Origin: Mycolicibacterium phlei
Lineage (GTDB): Bacteria; Actinomycetota; Actinomycetes; Mycobacteriales; Mycobacteriaceae
Assembly (NCBI RefSeq): GCF_001583415.1
Contig: NZ_CP014475.1
Span: forward strand, 2,108,001-2,172,000
Reading direction: 5' to 3'
DNA length: 64,000 nt
Made by a program: the position numbers and the translations under genes. The notes beneath the pieces were generated by a model that was not told where the DNA came from, made no database searches, and saw nothing but the letters and a program-made list of their open reading frames with translations. Within the stretch, counting starts at the first letter, position 1, and every line of letters begins with the position of its first letter. Positions 28,402 through 37,279 of this stretch are shown piece after piece.

Positions 28402-30030
28402 ATGGCGGCTCGACGGCTCGACGCCGCCACGCTGCGGGAGTGGGCCCACACCGCCGTCGGGCAGCTGATCACTCACACCGACGAGATCAACGGGCTCAAC
28501 GTGTTCCCGGTCGCCGACGCCGACACCGGCACGAACATGCTGTTCACCATGCGCTCGGCCTGGGCGCAGGCCGACGCGCTGGCCGGCGACGACTCCGGTG
28601 ACGTCGTCGCGGTGGCCGCCGCGCTGGCCCGCGGGGCACTCAACGGAGCCCGCGGCAACTCCGGGGTGATCCTGTCGCAGATCCTGCGCGGGCTGGCCGA
28701 CGTGACCGCCGAGGCCGCCGAGCAGCGCGGCGGCGTGGCCGCCGTCGACACCGCCCTGTTCTGCGCCGCGCTGCGGCGCGCCGTCGACCTGGTCGTCAAG
28801 TCGATGGGCGAGGTCGTGCCCGGCACCATCGTGTCGGTGCTGCAGGCCTGCGCGGACGCCGCCGAGCAGGCCGCCGCGCACACCGCGCTGCCCGATGTGG
28901 TGGTGACGGTCTGCGAGGCCGCGGCCCGCTCCCTGGATCAGACCACCGGCCAGCTCGACGTGCTGGCCGAGGCCGGCGTGGTGGACGCCGGCGGACGCGG
29001 TCTGCTGGTACTGCTGGACGCGATGAGCGCCACCCTGACCGGAACCGCGCCGACCCGGGCGCAATACGCCCCGGCCCGGCTGCCCGCACCGGTCACAGGC
29101 ACGGACCCGGCCGGCCCGATGTATGAGGTCATGTACCAACTCGCCGACTGCGACGCCGCGGGGGCGGACACGCTGCGCGCGGAACTGGAGCGCCTCGGTG
29201 AGTCGGTGGCGATCGCGGCGTCCTCCGACAGGCATCCGGACCGGTACTCGGTGCACGTGCACGCCGACGACGCCGGCGCGGTCATCGAGGCGGCGCTGGC
29301 CGTCGGCAGGCCCAGCCGCATCCAGGTCACCCCGCTGATCGGGGCGCGGCCCGCGGCCGGTGGATCGCGCGGGCGGATCGTGCTGGCGGTCGTCGACGGC
29401 GCCGGCGCCGAGGAACTGTTCGCCGCGGAGGGGGCGCACGTGCTGCGCATCGACGACGACACCCCGGTCAGCGCACACCAGTTGCTGCACGCGCTGGTCA
29501 ACGCCGACGCCGGACAGGCGATGCTGCTGCCGAACGGCTACGTCGCCGCCGAGGAGCTGGTGGCCGGGTGCACCGCCGCGATCGGATGGGGGATCGACGT
29601 GGTGCCGGTGCCCGCCGCCTCGATGGTGCAGGGGCTGGCCGCTCTGGCCGTGCACGACGCCGGGCGGCAGGCCGTCGACGACGGCTACACCATGGCCCGC
29701 GCCGCCGCCGGTGCCCGGCACGGTTCGGTGCGGGTGGCCACCGAGGAGGCGATCACCTGGGCCGGTATGTGCAAACCCGGTGACGGGCTTGGGATCTCGG
29801 GCGACGAGGTGCTGATCGTCGGCAGGGACCTGGTGGCCGCCGGGGCCGGGCTGATCGACCTGATGCTGGCCGCGGGCGGGGAACTGGTCACCGTGCTGAC
29901 CGGGGCAGGGGTGGACGCCTCGGTCGCCACCGCACTGCGCGAACACGTACACGCCAAGCATCTCGGGGTCGAGCTGGTGACGTATCACACGGGACACCGC
30001 GGCGACGTGCTGCTGATCGGGGTCGAGTGA
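28402..30030 (+). CDS. DAK2 domain / FakA-like kinase-family protein
   Basis: A 542-residue protein. The N-terminal Dak2 ATP-binding domain shows VFPVADADTGTNML and GARGNSGVILSQIL; a DegV-like C-terminal half follows. It resembles FakA, the ATP-binding subunit of bacterial fatty acid kinase, but a FakB partner is not visible here. In M. tuberculosis the corresponding region is split into two genes; here it is one frame. The ATG follows GGGAGG by 5 nt. Its stop overlaps the recG GTG. Confidence 0.85.
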   Translation: MAARRLDAATLREWAHTAVGQLITHTDEINGLNVFPVADADTGTNMLFTMRSAWAQADALAGDDSGDVVAVAAALARGALNGARGNSGVILSQILRGLADVTAEAAEQRGGVAAVDTALFCAALRRAVDLVVKSMGEVVPGTIVSVLQACADAAEQAAAHTALPDVVVTVCEAAARSLDQTTGQLDVLAEAGVVDAGGRGLLVLLDAMSATLTGTAPTRAQYAPARLPAPVTGTDPAGPMYEVMYQLADCDAAGADTLRAELERLGESVAIAASSDRHPDRYSVHVHADDAGAVIEAALAVGRPSRIQVTPLIGARPAAGGSRGRIVLAVVDGAGAEELFAAEGAHVLRIDDDTPVSAHQLLHALVNADAGQAMLLPNGYVAAEELVAGCTAAIGWGIDVVPVPAASMVQGLAALAVHDAGRQAVDDGYTMARAAAGARHGSVRVATEEAITWAGMCKPGDGLGISGDEVLIVGRDLVAAGAGLIDLMLAAGGELVTVLTGAGVDASVATALREHVHAKHLGVELVTYHTGHRGDVLLIGVE

Positions 30031-32249
30031 CGATGGCCAAACTGTCCGATCCGCTCGTCTACGTGCTCGGCAAGAAGTCGGCCGACCCGCTCGCGGAGCA
30101 CTTCGGCCTGTACACGGTCAACGACCTGCTGCGCTACTACCCGCGCAAGTACAGCGACGAGATGACGACGGCCAAGGAGGGTGAGGAGCTCGAGGAGGGC
30201 ACCCACGTCACGTTCGTCGACGTCATCACGAAGGCCGAGACCCGGTTCACGACCAAACAACCCAAACGCGAATACCTCGTCGTCACCCTCGGTGACCGCA
30301 AGCCGAAGGTGACCGCGACCTTCTTCAACGTCAAGTTCATCAAGCGGCAACTGGTCGAAGGCGCGCGGGTGATGCTGTCCGGTGAGGTCGGCTACTTCAA
30401 GGGCACCATGCAGCTGACCCACCCGGCGTTCCTGGTGCTGCACGACTCCGGTGACATGCGGGGATCGCGCTCGCTCAAGGCCATTGCGGAGGCCTCGGGT
30501 GCCACCGGCGACGACCTGCTCGACGCCTTCGCGCGCGACTTCTTCCCGATCTACCCGGCCAACAAGAAGGTGCAGACCTGGGAGATCTACGCATGCGTGC
30601 GCCAGGTGCTCAACGTTCTCGATCCGGTTCCCGATCCGCTGCCGGAATCCTTTGTGCGCCAACACGGATTGATCTCCGAGGATCAGGCGATCCGGGCCAT
30701 CCACACCGCCGAGCGCGCCGCCGATCGTGACGCGGCCGCGGCGCGGCTGACGTTCGACGAGGCCATCGGGCTGCAGTGGGCGCTGGCGGCCCGCCGCCAC
30801 GGCGAGCTCAGCGAGTCCGGTCCCGCCGTGCCGCTGCGCGACGACGGTCTGGTCGCGGCGCTGCGAAAACGCCTGCCGTTCCAGCTGACCGACGGGCAGG
30901 AGGAGGTGCTCAAGGTGGTGTCCGCCGAACTGGCGGGCACCCGGCCGATGAACCGCATGCTGCAGGGCGAGGTCGGCTCCGGCAAGACCATCGTCTCGGT
31001 GCTGGCGATGCTGCAGATGGTCGACGGCGGCTACCAGTGTGCGCTGCTGGCACCCACGGAAGTCCTTGCCGCACAACACGCCCAGTCGATCCGCGGGGTG
31101 CTCGGGCCGCTGGCGATGGCCGGCCAGCTCGGCGGCGCCGAACAGTCCACCCGGGTCGCGCTGCTGACGGGATCGATGACCGCGCAACAGAAACGCGCGG
31201 TGCGCGACGAGGTGGCCAGCGGTCAGGCGGGCATCGTGGTCGGCACCCACGCGCTGCTGCAGGACGCCGTCGAGTTCCACAACCTCGGCCTTGTGGTGGT
31301 CGACGAACAGCACCGGTTCGGGGTGGAGCAGCGAGACCGGTTGCGCGGCAAGGCACGTGACGGCGTCACCCCGCACCTGCTGGTGATGACGGCCACCCCG
31401 ATCCCGCGGACCGTCGCCCTGACCTACTACGGCGATCTGGAGACCTCGACACTGCGTGAGCTGCCCCGCGGACGGCAGGAGATCAAGACCAACACGATCT
31501 TCCTCACCGAGCACCCCCGGTGGCTGGACCGCGCGTGGCAGCGCATCACCGAGGAGGTGCGCGCCGGCAGGCAGGCCTACATCGTGGCCTCCCGCATCGA
31601 CGAGGACGACAAGCCCAAGGGCGGGGACAAGAAGGAGAGCGGCCCACCGCCGATCACCGTCGTCGAGCTCTACAACCGGCTCAAGAGCGGGCCACTGGCC
31701 GGGCTGCGGCTGGGCCTGATGCACGGCAGACTGCCCGCCGACGAGAAGGACGCGGTGATGGCCGCCTTCCGCGACGGCGAGATCGACGTGCTGGTGTGCA
31801 CCACCGTGATCGAGGTCGGCGTCGACGTGCCCAACGCGACCGTGATGCTGGTGATGGACGCCGACCGGTTCGGCATCAGCCAGCTGCACCAGTTGCGCGG
31901 TCGCATCGGCCGCGGCCAGCACCCCAGCCTGTGCCTGCTGGCCACCCGGATGCCGGAGACGTCCAGGGCGGGGGAGCGGCTGCGCGCGGTAGCCGAGACC
32001 CAGGACGGCTTCAAGCTCGCCGACCTGGATCTGCGCGAGCGGCGCGAGGGTGACGTGCTGGGCTACCACCAGTCCGGGCGCCCGATCACGCTGCGGTTCC
32101 TGTCGCTGCACGAGCACCTCGACGTCATCCTCGAGGCCCGTGAGTTCTGTTCGCAGCTTTACGAGAAGGATCCGGGCAATCCCGGGATGGCCGCGCTGGC
32201 CGCCCCGTTCACCGGCGACGACCGCGTCGAGTTCCTGGACAAGGCATGA
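30027..32249 (+). CDS. recG: ATP-dependent DNA helicase RecG
   Basis: This 740-residue helicase regresses stalled forks and unwinds branched DNA. An N-terminal wedge (OB-fold) domain is followed by the SF2 motor: Walker A GEVGSGKT, the DEQH box in VVVDEQHRFGVEQRDR, TATPIPRTVAL (motif III) and the motif VI region QLRGRIGRG. The GTG start overlaps the upstream stop, and the stop overlaps the HNH gene, so three genes are coupled. Confidence 0.96.
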   Translation: MTMAKLSDPLVYVLGKKSADPLAEHFGLYTVNDLLRYYPRKYSDEMTTAKEGEELEEGTHVTFVDVITKAETRFTTKQPKREYLVVTLGDRKPKVTATFFNVKFIKRQLVEGARVMLSGEVGYFKGTMQLTHPAFLVLHDSGDMRGSRSLKAIAEASGATGDDLLDAFARDFFPIYPANKKVQTWEIYACVRQVLNVLDPVPDPLPESFVRQHGLISEDQAIRAIHTAERAADRDAAAARLTFDEAIGLQWALAARRHGELSESGPAVPLRDDGLVAALRKRLPFQLTDGQEEVLKVVSAELAGTRPMNRMLQGEVGSGKTIVSVLAMLQMVDGGYQCALLAPTEVLAAQHAQSIRGVLGPLAMAGQLGGAEQSTRVALLTGSMTAQQKRAVRDEVASGQAGIVVGTHALLQDAVEFHNLGLVVVDEQHRFGVEQRDRLRGKARDGVTPHLLVMTATPIPRTVALTYYGDLETSTLRELPRGRQEIKTNTIFLTEHPRWLDRAWQRITEEVRAGRQAYIVASRIDEDDKPKGGDKKESGPPPITVVELYNRLKSGPLAGLRLGLMHGRLPADEKDAVMAAFRDGEIDVLVCTTVIEVGVDVPNATVMLVMDADRFGISQLHQLRGRIGRGQHPSLCLLATRMPETSRAGERLRAVAETQDGFKLADLDLRERREGDVLGYHQSGRPITLRFLSLHEHLDVILEAREFCSQLYEKDPGNPGMAALAAPFTGDDRVEFLDKA

Positions 32250-32953
32250 GACGCAAACAGCTGGTGTGGCTGACCCTGGTGGTCGCGCTGCTGGTGGGTG
32301 TGGCGGCGCAGACCGTGATGTGGTCGCGCGACCGCGCGGAGTTCATCGCCGGGGCCGACATCCCGACCGTCGCACCGGGCACCGATGTGCTCGCCGGAAT
32401 CCCCGTGGTGCCCGCGCGCATCCGCGGACACGACTACCACCGCGCGGCGTTCGGCGACGCATGGACCGACGACAACTCCGCCCCGGGCGGGCACAACGGC
32501 TGCGACACCCGCAACGACATCCTCAACCGCGACCTGCTCGACAAGACGTTCGTGTCGATCAAGCGCTGCCCCGACGCGGTCGCCACCGGCACACTGATCG
32601 ACCCGTACACCAACGCGGTGGTGCCGTTCACCCGCGGCGAGAAGACCGGGCAGGCCGTGCAGATCGACCACATCGTGCCGTTGGCGCTGGCGTGGGACCT
32701 CGGTGCGCGCGCCTGGCCGCAGGACAAGCGGGTCCGGTTCGCCAACGACCCGGCCAACCTGCTGGCCGTCGCCGGGAACGCCAACCAGGACAAGGGCGAT
32801 CAGGAACCGGCGGCGTGGATGCCGCCGAACACCGCGTTCCACTGCCAGTACGCGATGCAGTTCATCGAGGTGCTGCGCGGCTACCAGCTGCCGATCGACG
32901 CCGCGTCGGCGGAGGTGCTGCGCGGTGCGGCCGCCACCTGCCCGACCGGCTGA
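32246..32953 (+). CDS. Secreted HNH-type nuclease-like protein (DUF1524 type)
   Basis: A 235-residue protein with an uncleaved-type N-terminal hydrophobic segment (about residues 7-24), so it is membrane-anchored or secreted. The HNH/DUF1524 core is seen in QIDHIVPLALAWDLGA and in FANDPANLLAVAGNANQDKG, with DDNSAPGGHNGCDTRND before it. Four cysteines could form disulfides. Such proteins act as extracytoplasmic nucleases in actinobacteria; activity here is not shown. ATGA overlap with recG. Confidence 0.82.
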   Translation: MRRKQLVWLTLVVALLVGVAAQTVMWSRDRAEFIAGADIPTVAPGTDVLAGIPVVPARIRGHDYHRAAFGDAWTDDNSAPGGHNGCDTRNDILNRDLLDKTFVSIKRCPDAVATGTLIDPYTNAVVPFTRGEKTGQAVQIDHIVPLALAWDLGARAWPQDKRVRFANDPANLLAVAGNANQDKGDQEPAAWMPPNTAFHCQYAMQFIEVLRGYQLPIDAASAEVLRGAAATCPTG

Positions 32954-32970
32954 ACCCCGAAAAACACGGG

Positions 32971-33000
32971 ATGGGCCCACACCGTCGGTGTGAGCCCATT
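32971..33000. terminator. Hairpin between convergent HNH and aldo/keto reductase genes
   Basis: Stem atgggc-c-cacacc with ggtgtg-a-gcccat (32971-32999) with one mismatch and a tiny loop. It lies between convergent genes and may end both messages; only TT follows. Confidence 0.65.
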
Positions 33001-33011
33001 CCGGACGAGAA

Positions 33012-33845
33012 CTAGCCGGTGTACGTCTCCGGGTCCGGGCGGTACCGGGTGCCGTCGTCCAGGCCGTTGAGCGCGGCCATCTGGTCGTCGGTGAGCTCGA
33101 AGTCGAACACCTCGAGGTTGGCCGCCAGGTGCTCCGGCGACCTCGACCGGGTGATGACCGAGTTGCCCAGCTGCAGGCTCCACTTGATCAGCACCTGCGC
33201 CGGGGTCTTGCCGTGCGCCTGGGCCACCGAGACGACGGTCTCGTTGTCCAGCAGCCGGCCCACGCCCAGCGGGCTGTACGCCTGGGTGACGATCCCGTAG
33301 CCCTTGTTCACCTCGCGCAGGTGCGCCTGGTTGAGCAGCGGGTGCAGCTCGATCTGGTTGACCGCGGGGGTGAAGAACGACAGGTCGATGACGTTCGACA
33401 GGTGCTCCTCGTGGAAGTTGGACACCCCGATGGACTTGGCGTCGCCGAGCTCCTTGTTCTTCATCAGCCCGCCCCAGCTGTCGATGTACTTGCCCTGCTC
33501 ACCGGCGGGCCAGTGGATCAGGTACAGGTCGACGTAGCCGAGACCGAGTTCCTCGACACTCTTGCGGCAGGCGTCCTGCGCACTCTTGAAACCCTGGTCG
33601 CGGACGTCGAGCTTGCTGGTGACGAAGATCTCCTCGCGGGGCACCCCGGACTTGCGTACCGCGCGGCCGACGGCGGCCTCGTTGCCGTACGCGGCGGCGG
33701 TGTCGATCAGTCGGTAACCGGCCGACAGCGCCGCCAGCACCGCCTGCTCGGCGTCGGCCTCGGACAGCTCGCCGACGCCGATGCCGAGCACCGGCATGGT
33801 GTTGTCGTCGTTGAGCGTGACCGTCGGAATGGACGAGGAGGTCAT
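33012..33845 (-). CDS. Aldo/keto reductase
   Basis: A 277-residue (beta/alpha)8 NADPH-dependent reductase. The catalytic tetrad is visible: D and Y in [11 protein letters not shown] in VTSKLD and H in LIHWPAG. The conserved [12 protein letters not shown] and [11 protein letters not shown] segments are present. It reduces aldehydes or ketones; the substrate is unknown. The ATG at 33845 was chosen because the longer frame adds a non-conserved extension into the next gene. It is a tandem paralogue of the following reductase. Confidence 0.9.
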   Translation of the reverse strand: MTSSSIPTVTLNDDNTMPVLGIGVGELSEADAEQAVLAALSAGYRLIDTAAAYGNEAAVGRAVRKSGVPREEIFVTSKLDVRDQGFKSAQDACRKSVEELGLGYVDLYLIHWPAGEQGKYIDSWGGLMKNKELGDAKSIGVSNFHEEHLSNVIDLSFFTPAVNQIELHPLLNQAHLREVNKGYGIVTQAYSPLGVGRLLDNETVVSVAQAHGKTPAQVLIKWSLQLGNSVITRSRSPEHLAANLEVFDFELTDDQMAALNGLDDGTRYRPDPETYTG

Positions 33846-33850
33846 GTCAC

Positions 33851-34681
33851 CTACCCTGTGAACTCGAAATTTCTCGGGTCGGGACCCAGGCGAGTGCCAT
33901 CGCCGAGCGACGAGATCGACGCCATGTCCTGCTCGCTCAACTCGAAGTCGAACACGTCGAAGTTGCTCACAATCCGCTCGGGGGTCACCGATTTCGGGAT
34001 GACTATATTGCCGAGTTGGATATGCCACCTAATCAGTACCTGCGCCGGGGTGCGTCCGTGCGCCTCCGCGACTGAGGTGACGGTCGGATTCGCCAGCAGC
34101 GATCCCTGCCCCAGCGGGCTCCACGCCTCGGTGGCGATGCCCAGTTCGGCGTGTACCTCACGCAGCTCCTGCTGCTGAAGCAGCGGGTGCAGCTCGATCT
34201 GGTTGACGGCGGGCACGACGCCGGTGGCGTCGATCAGCGTGCGCAGGTGTTCGGGCTCGAAGTTGCTCACCCCGATCGAGCGGATCCGGCCCTGGTCACG
34301 CAGGTAGGCGAACGCCTTGAAGGTGTCGACGTACTTGTTGGTCTTCGGCATCGGCCAGTGCACCAGATACAGATCGAGATACTCCAGGCCCAGCCGCTCC
34401 ATGCTCTTGTCGAACGCGGCCAGCGTGCTGTCATAACCCTGGTCGGCGTTCCACAGCTTGGTCGTGATGTAGACGTCCTCGCGGCGCAGACCCGACTTGG
34501 CCAGCGCCTGCCCGACCTCGCGTTCGTTCTGGTAGGCGGCGGCGGTGTCGATGTGTCGGTAGCCCGCCTCCAGCGCCGTGGCAACCGCGCGCTCGGTGGC
34601 CTCCGGCGGCGTCTGCCAAACTCCGAGTCCAACCTGGGGGATCGCATTACCGTCATTCAGCGTGATCAAGGGAGATGCCAT
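33851..34681 (-). CDS. Aldo/keto reductase (Rv2971-like)
   Basis: A 276-residue paralogue of the preceding gene. The tetrad is in [16 protein letters not shown] and LVHWPMP, with [12 protein letters not shown] downstream. The M. tuberculosis homologue Rv2971 reduces reactive dicarbonyls and has been linked to isoniazid response. Its ATG overlaps the divergent lipN ATG within a single CATG, so the two genes have no intergenic space. Only 5 nt separate it from the next reductase, indicating one transcript. Confidence 0.9.
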   Translation of the reverse strand: MASPLITLNDGNAIPQVGLGVWQTPPEATERAVATALEAGYRHIDTAAAYQNEREVGQALAKSGLRREDVYITTKLWNADQGYDSTLAAFDKSMERLGLEYLDLYLVHWPMPKTNKYVDTFKAFAYLRDQGRIRSIGVSNFEPEHLRTLIDATGVVPAVNQIELHPLLQQQELREVHAELGIATEAWSPLGQGSLLANPTVTSVAEAHGRTPAQVLIRWHIQLGNIVIPKSVTPERIVSNFDVFDFELSEQDMASISSLGDGTRLGPDPRNFEFTG

Positions 34682-35786
34682 GACTGCGAGTCTGCCAGCT
34701 GACGGCGCGTACAGCCCGGGACGCAAGGAGGCGCTCGTCACCGCGATGGCGGGTGTCACCCTGCGCGCGTTGCCGCGCATCCCCGACCCGGTGAAACGCC
34801 TGCTGCTGGCGGGCCGCACGGTGACGGTGGACGGCAACACCCTCGACACCACGGTGCAGCTGATGCTCGCCGGGCAGAAGCTGGTCGGGATCGACGGTCT
34901 GAGCGGCACCAACAACGTGGCGGCGGCGCGGGCGCAGCTGCGCGACCTGTCCGGCGGGTTCCGGCAGGCGATCCCGGTGGCCGCGGTGAGAGATCTCACC
35001 GTGACCGGCGGGGACGGTGAGATCCCGGCCCGCCACTACGTTCCGCCCACATCCACCGCCGACACGGCCGCCCCGCTGCTGGTGTTCTTCCACGGCGGCG
35101 GCTTCGTGATCGGCGACCTCGACAGCCACGACGACCTGTGCCGGCTGATCTGCCGCGACGCCGGGGTGCACGTGCTGTCGGTCGACTACCGGCTGGCCCC
35201 CGAGCACAAGGCGCCCGCCGCCGCCGACGACGGGTTCGCCGCCTACCGCTGGGCGCGCGAGCACGCCGCCGAACTCGGTGCCGACCCGGACCGCGTCGCG
35301 GTCGGCGGGGACAGCGCCGGCGGCAACATCGCCGCCGTCGTCGCCCAGCGCGCCCGTGCCGAGGGAGTGCCGCAACCGGCGCTGCAACTGCTCATCTACC
35401 CGTGGACCAACCCCAGCGGCGAGACCCGGTCGCAGACCCTGTTCGCCTCCGGCTACTTCCTGACGAAGGCCGACATCGAGTGGTTCGCCGACAAGTACGT
35501 CACCGGTGCGTCGGTGCAGATCACTGATCCGGTCGTGTCACCGCTGCTGGCCGACGACCTGTCCGGGCTCGCGCCTGCACTGGTGCTGACCGGCGGCTTC
35601 GACCCACTGCGCGACGAGGGCGTGGCCTACGCCGAGGCACTGCGCGCCGCCGGGGTGGCCGTCGACCTGCGGCAGGCCGGTGCGCTGATCCACGGCTTCG
35701 CCAACATGTTCCCGATCGGGGGCGGTTGCGCGGCCGCGGTCGCCGACATGATCAGCGCGCTGCGCACCCGTCTGCGCGGCGTCTGA
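34680..35786 (+). CDS. lipN: HSL-family esterase/lipase LipN
   Basis: A 368-residue alpha/beta hydrolase of the hormone-sensitive lipase family. The oxyanion motif HGGG begins at H138 (FHGGGFVIGDLDSHDD), the nucleophile is S212 in GGDSAGGN, Asp lies in GFDPLRDEG and His in ALIHGFAN. It hydrolyses short-chain esters in M. tuberculosis. Start at 34680 matches the family N-terminus. The promoter must lie inside the divergent reductase gene, because the two start codons overlap. Confidence 0.92.
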   Translation: MTASLPADGAYSPGRKEALVTAMAGVTLRALPRIPDPVKRLLLAGRTVTVDGNTLDTTVQLMLAGQKLVGIDGLSGTNNVAAARAQLRDLSGGFRQAIPVAAVRDLTVTGGDGEIPARHYVPPTSTADTAAPLLVFFHGGGFVIGDLDSHDDLCRLICRDAGVHVLSVDYRLAPEHKAPAAADDGFAAYRWAREHAAELGADPDRVAVGGDSAGGNIAAVVAQRARAEGVPQPALQLLIYPWTNPSGETRSQTLFASGYFLTKADIEWFADKYVTGASVQITDPVVSPLLADDLSGLAPALVLTGGFDPLRDEGVAYAEALRAAGVAVDLRQAGALIHGFANMFPIGGGCAAAVADMISALRTRLRGV

Positions 35787-35808
35787 CGGGCCGCGAAAAC
35801 GCCGCCGG

Positions 35809-35814
35809 TACGCT
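35809..35814 (+). promoter_or_regulatory. Candidate -10 box (TACGCT) of the DsbA-like gene
   Basis: TACGCT ends 7 nt before the GTG at 35822, the leaderless layout. Confidence 0.5.
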
Positions 35815-35821
35815 TGTCCCC

Positions 35822-36610
35822 GTGGCCTCGAAACCGAAGAAGACCCCGAAGTACGACCTGAAGGCGGCCGACAAGAAACGCAATCTGGCCGTACAGATCG
35901 GGTTGACCGCGATCGTCGTGATCTTCGCCGTCGCGCTGGTGCTCTACATCGTCATGACCAAGGAGGACAAGCCCGGCGAGGGTGAGGCCAAGCCGATCCG
36001 GGTGGCGTCCAGCGACGTCATCACCGGTGACGACGGCGAGCCCAAGGCCGTGCTGTCGCTCTACGAGGACTTCCTGTGCCCGGCGTGCGGCAACTTCGAG
36101 AAGGCCTTCGGCCCGACGATCAACCGGCTGATCGACAGCGGCGCCGTGGCGGCCGACTACTACATGGTCTCGATCCTGGACCGGGCCGGCCAGGGGTACT
36201 CGACCCGCGCCGCGAACGCCGCCTACTGCGTGGCCGAAGCCGACACCGAGGCGTTCCGCCGCTTCCACGCCGCGCTGTACGCCCAGCAGCCGCCCGAGGG
36301 CGTCGGCCCGTTCCCGGACGAGGCCCGGCTGACCGAGGTGGCGCGCCAGGCCGGCGTCGTCGGCGACGTCCCGAACTGCATCGAGAAGGGCCGCTACGAC
36401 GACATGGTCAAGGGCATGGCCAAGGCGACCGAGGTCAAGGCCACCCCGACCATCCGCATCAACGGCAAGGACTACAAGCCGACGACCCCCGACGCGCTGA
36501 TCGACGAGATCAGGAGCATCGTCGGTGACCTGCCCGTGCTCGACGCCGGTGCGCCGCCGCCGAATCCGGATCCGACGACCCCGGCGCCCGCTCCCGCTCC
36601 CGCTCCATGA
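35822..36610 (+). CDS. DsbA-like thiol:disulfide oxidoreductase (Rv2969c-like)
   Basis: A 262-residue protein with a short cytoplasmic N-terminus, a membrane anchor (about residues 25-46) and an extracytoplasmic thioredoxin-fold domain. The active site is C86-P-A-C89 in YEDFLCPACGNFEKAF; the cis-Pro loop is VKATPTIRING. It forms disulfides in exported proteins and is reoxidised by the VKOR encoded next. The C-terminal 25 residues are Pro/Ala-rich. The GTG start is set by the -10 box; the stop overlaps the VKOR ATG. Confidence 0.92.
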   Translation: MASKPKKTPKYDLKAADKKRNLAVQIGLTAIVVIFAVALVLYIVMTKEDKPGEGEAKPIRVASSDVITGDDGEPKAVLSLYEDFLCPACGNFEKAFGPTINRLIDSGAVAADYYMVSILDRAGQGYSTRAANAAYCVAEADTEAFRRFHAALYAQQPPEGVGPFPDEARLTEVARQAGVVGDVPNCIEKGRYDDMVKGMAKATEVKATPTIRINGKDYKPTTPDALIDEIRSIVGDLPVLDAGAPPPNPDPTTPAPAPAPAP

Positions 36611-37239
36611 GCGTGAGCGCGCCAGGGGAGGTGTCCCCGGCCGAGCCGGACAGCCCCGAGCACGGTGGGGTGCACGTCGGGCGGCTGAGCGCGCTGTGGG
36701 TCCTGATCGCCGGCGTGGTGGGCCTCTCGTCGGCGCTGGCGCTGACCATCGAGAAGGTCGAGCTGCTCAAGAACCCGGCCTACGTGCCGACGTGCAGCCT
36801 CAACCCGGTGCTGTCCTGCGGTTCGGTGATGGTCACCCCGCAGGCCGCCGTGTTCGGTTTCCCGAACTCGCTGATCGGCATCGTGTCGTTCACCGTCGTG
36901 CTGGTGACCGGGGTGCTCGCGGTGGCCCGGGTTCAGCTGCCCCGCTGGTACTGGGCCGGGCTGGCGGTCGGCACGCTGCTGGGCACGGTGTTCGTGCACT
37001 GGCTGATCTACCAGAGCGTGTTCACCATCGGCGCGCTGTGCCTGTACTGCATGGTGGTGTGGTCGATGACCATCCCGCTGCTGGTCGTGGTGACGACGAT
37101 CGCGGTGCAGCCGCAGCGCGGCAACGCCGTGCTGCGCGGGCTGCACACCTGGCGCTGGTCGATCGTGGCGCTGTGGTTCACCGCGGTGATCCTGTTGTGC
37201 CTGGTGCGGTTCTGGAGTTACTGGTCCACTCTGCTCTGA
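36607..37239 (+). CDS. Vitamin K epoxide reductase-family disulfide generator (VKOR)
   Basis: A 210-residue membrane protein with about five spans. The four essential cysteines are present: loop pair C63 and C71 (PTCSLNPVLSCGS) and the quinone-site pair C145/C148 (CLYC). In mycobacteria VKOR replaces DsbB, passing electrons from the DsbA-like partner to menaquinone. The ATGA overlap with the DsbA gene supports a functional pair. Pathway identity is well established for the M. tuberculosis homologues. Confidence 0.95.
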   Translation: MSVSAPGEVSPAEPDSPEHGGVHVGRLSALWVLIAGVVGLSSALALTIEKVELLKNPAYVPTCSLNPVLSCGSVMVTPQAAVFGFPNSLIGIVSFTVVLVTGVLAVARVQLPRWYWAGLAVGTLLGTVFVHWLIYQSVFTIGALCLYCMVVWSMTIPLLVVVTTIAVQPQRGNAVLRGLHTWRWSIVALWFTAVILLCLVRFWSYWSTLL

Positions 37240-37268
37240 GGATCTAGGTCGCCCGCCGGTGGCCGGGT

Positions 37269-37274
37269 TAAGGT
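37269..37274 (+). promoter_or_regulatory. Candidate -10 box (TAAGGT) of pyc
   Basis: TAAGGT ends 5 nt before the pyc GTG. No ribosome binding site is visible; a leaderless start is likely. Confidence 0.5.
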
Positions 37275-37279
37275 AGCGC

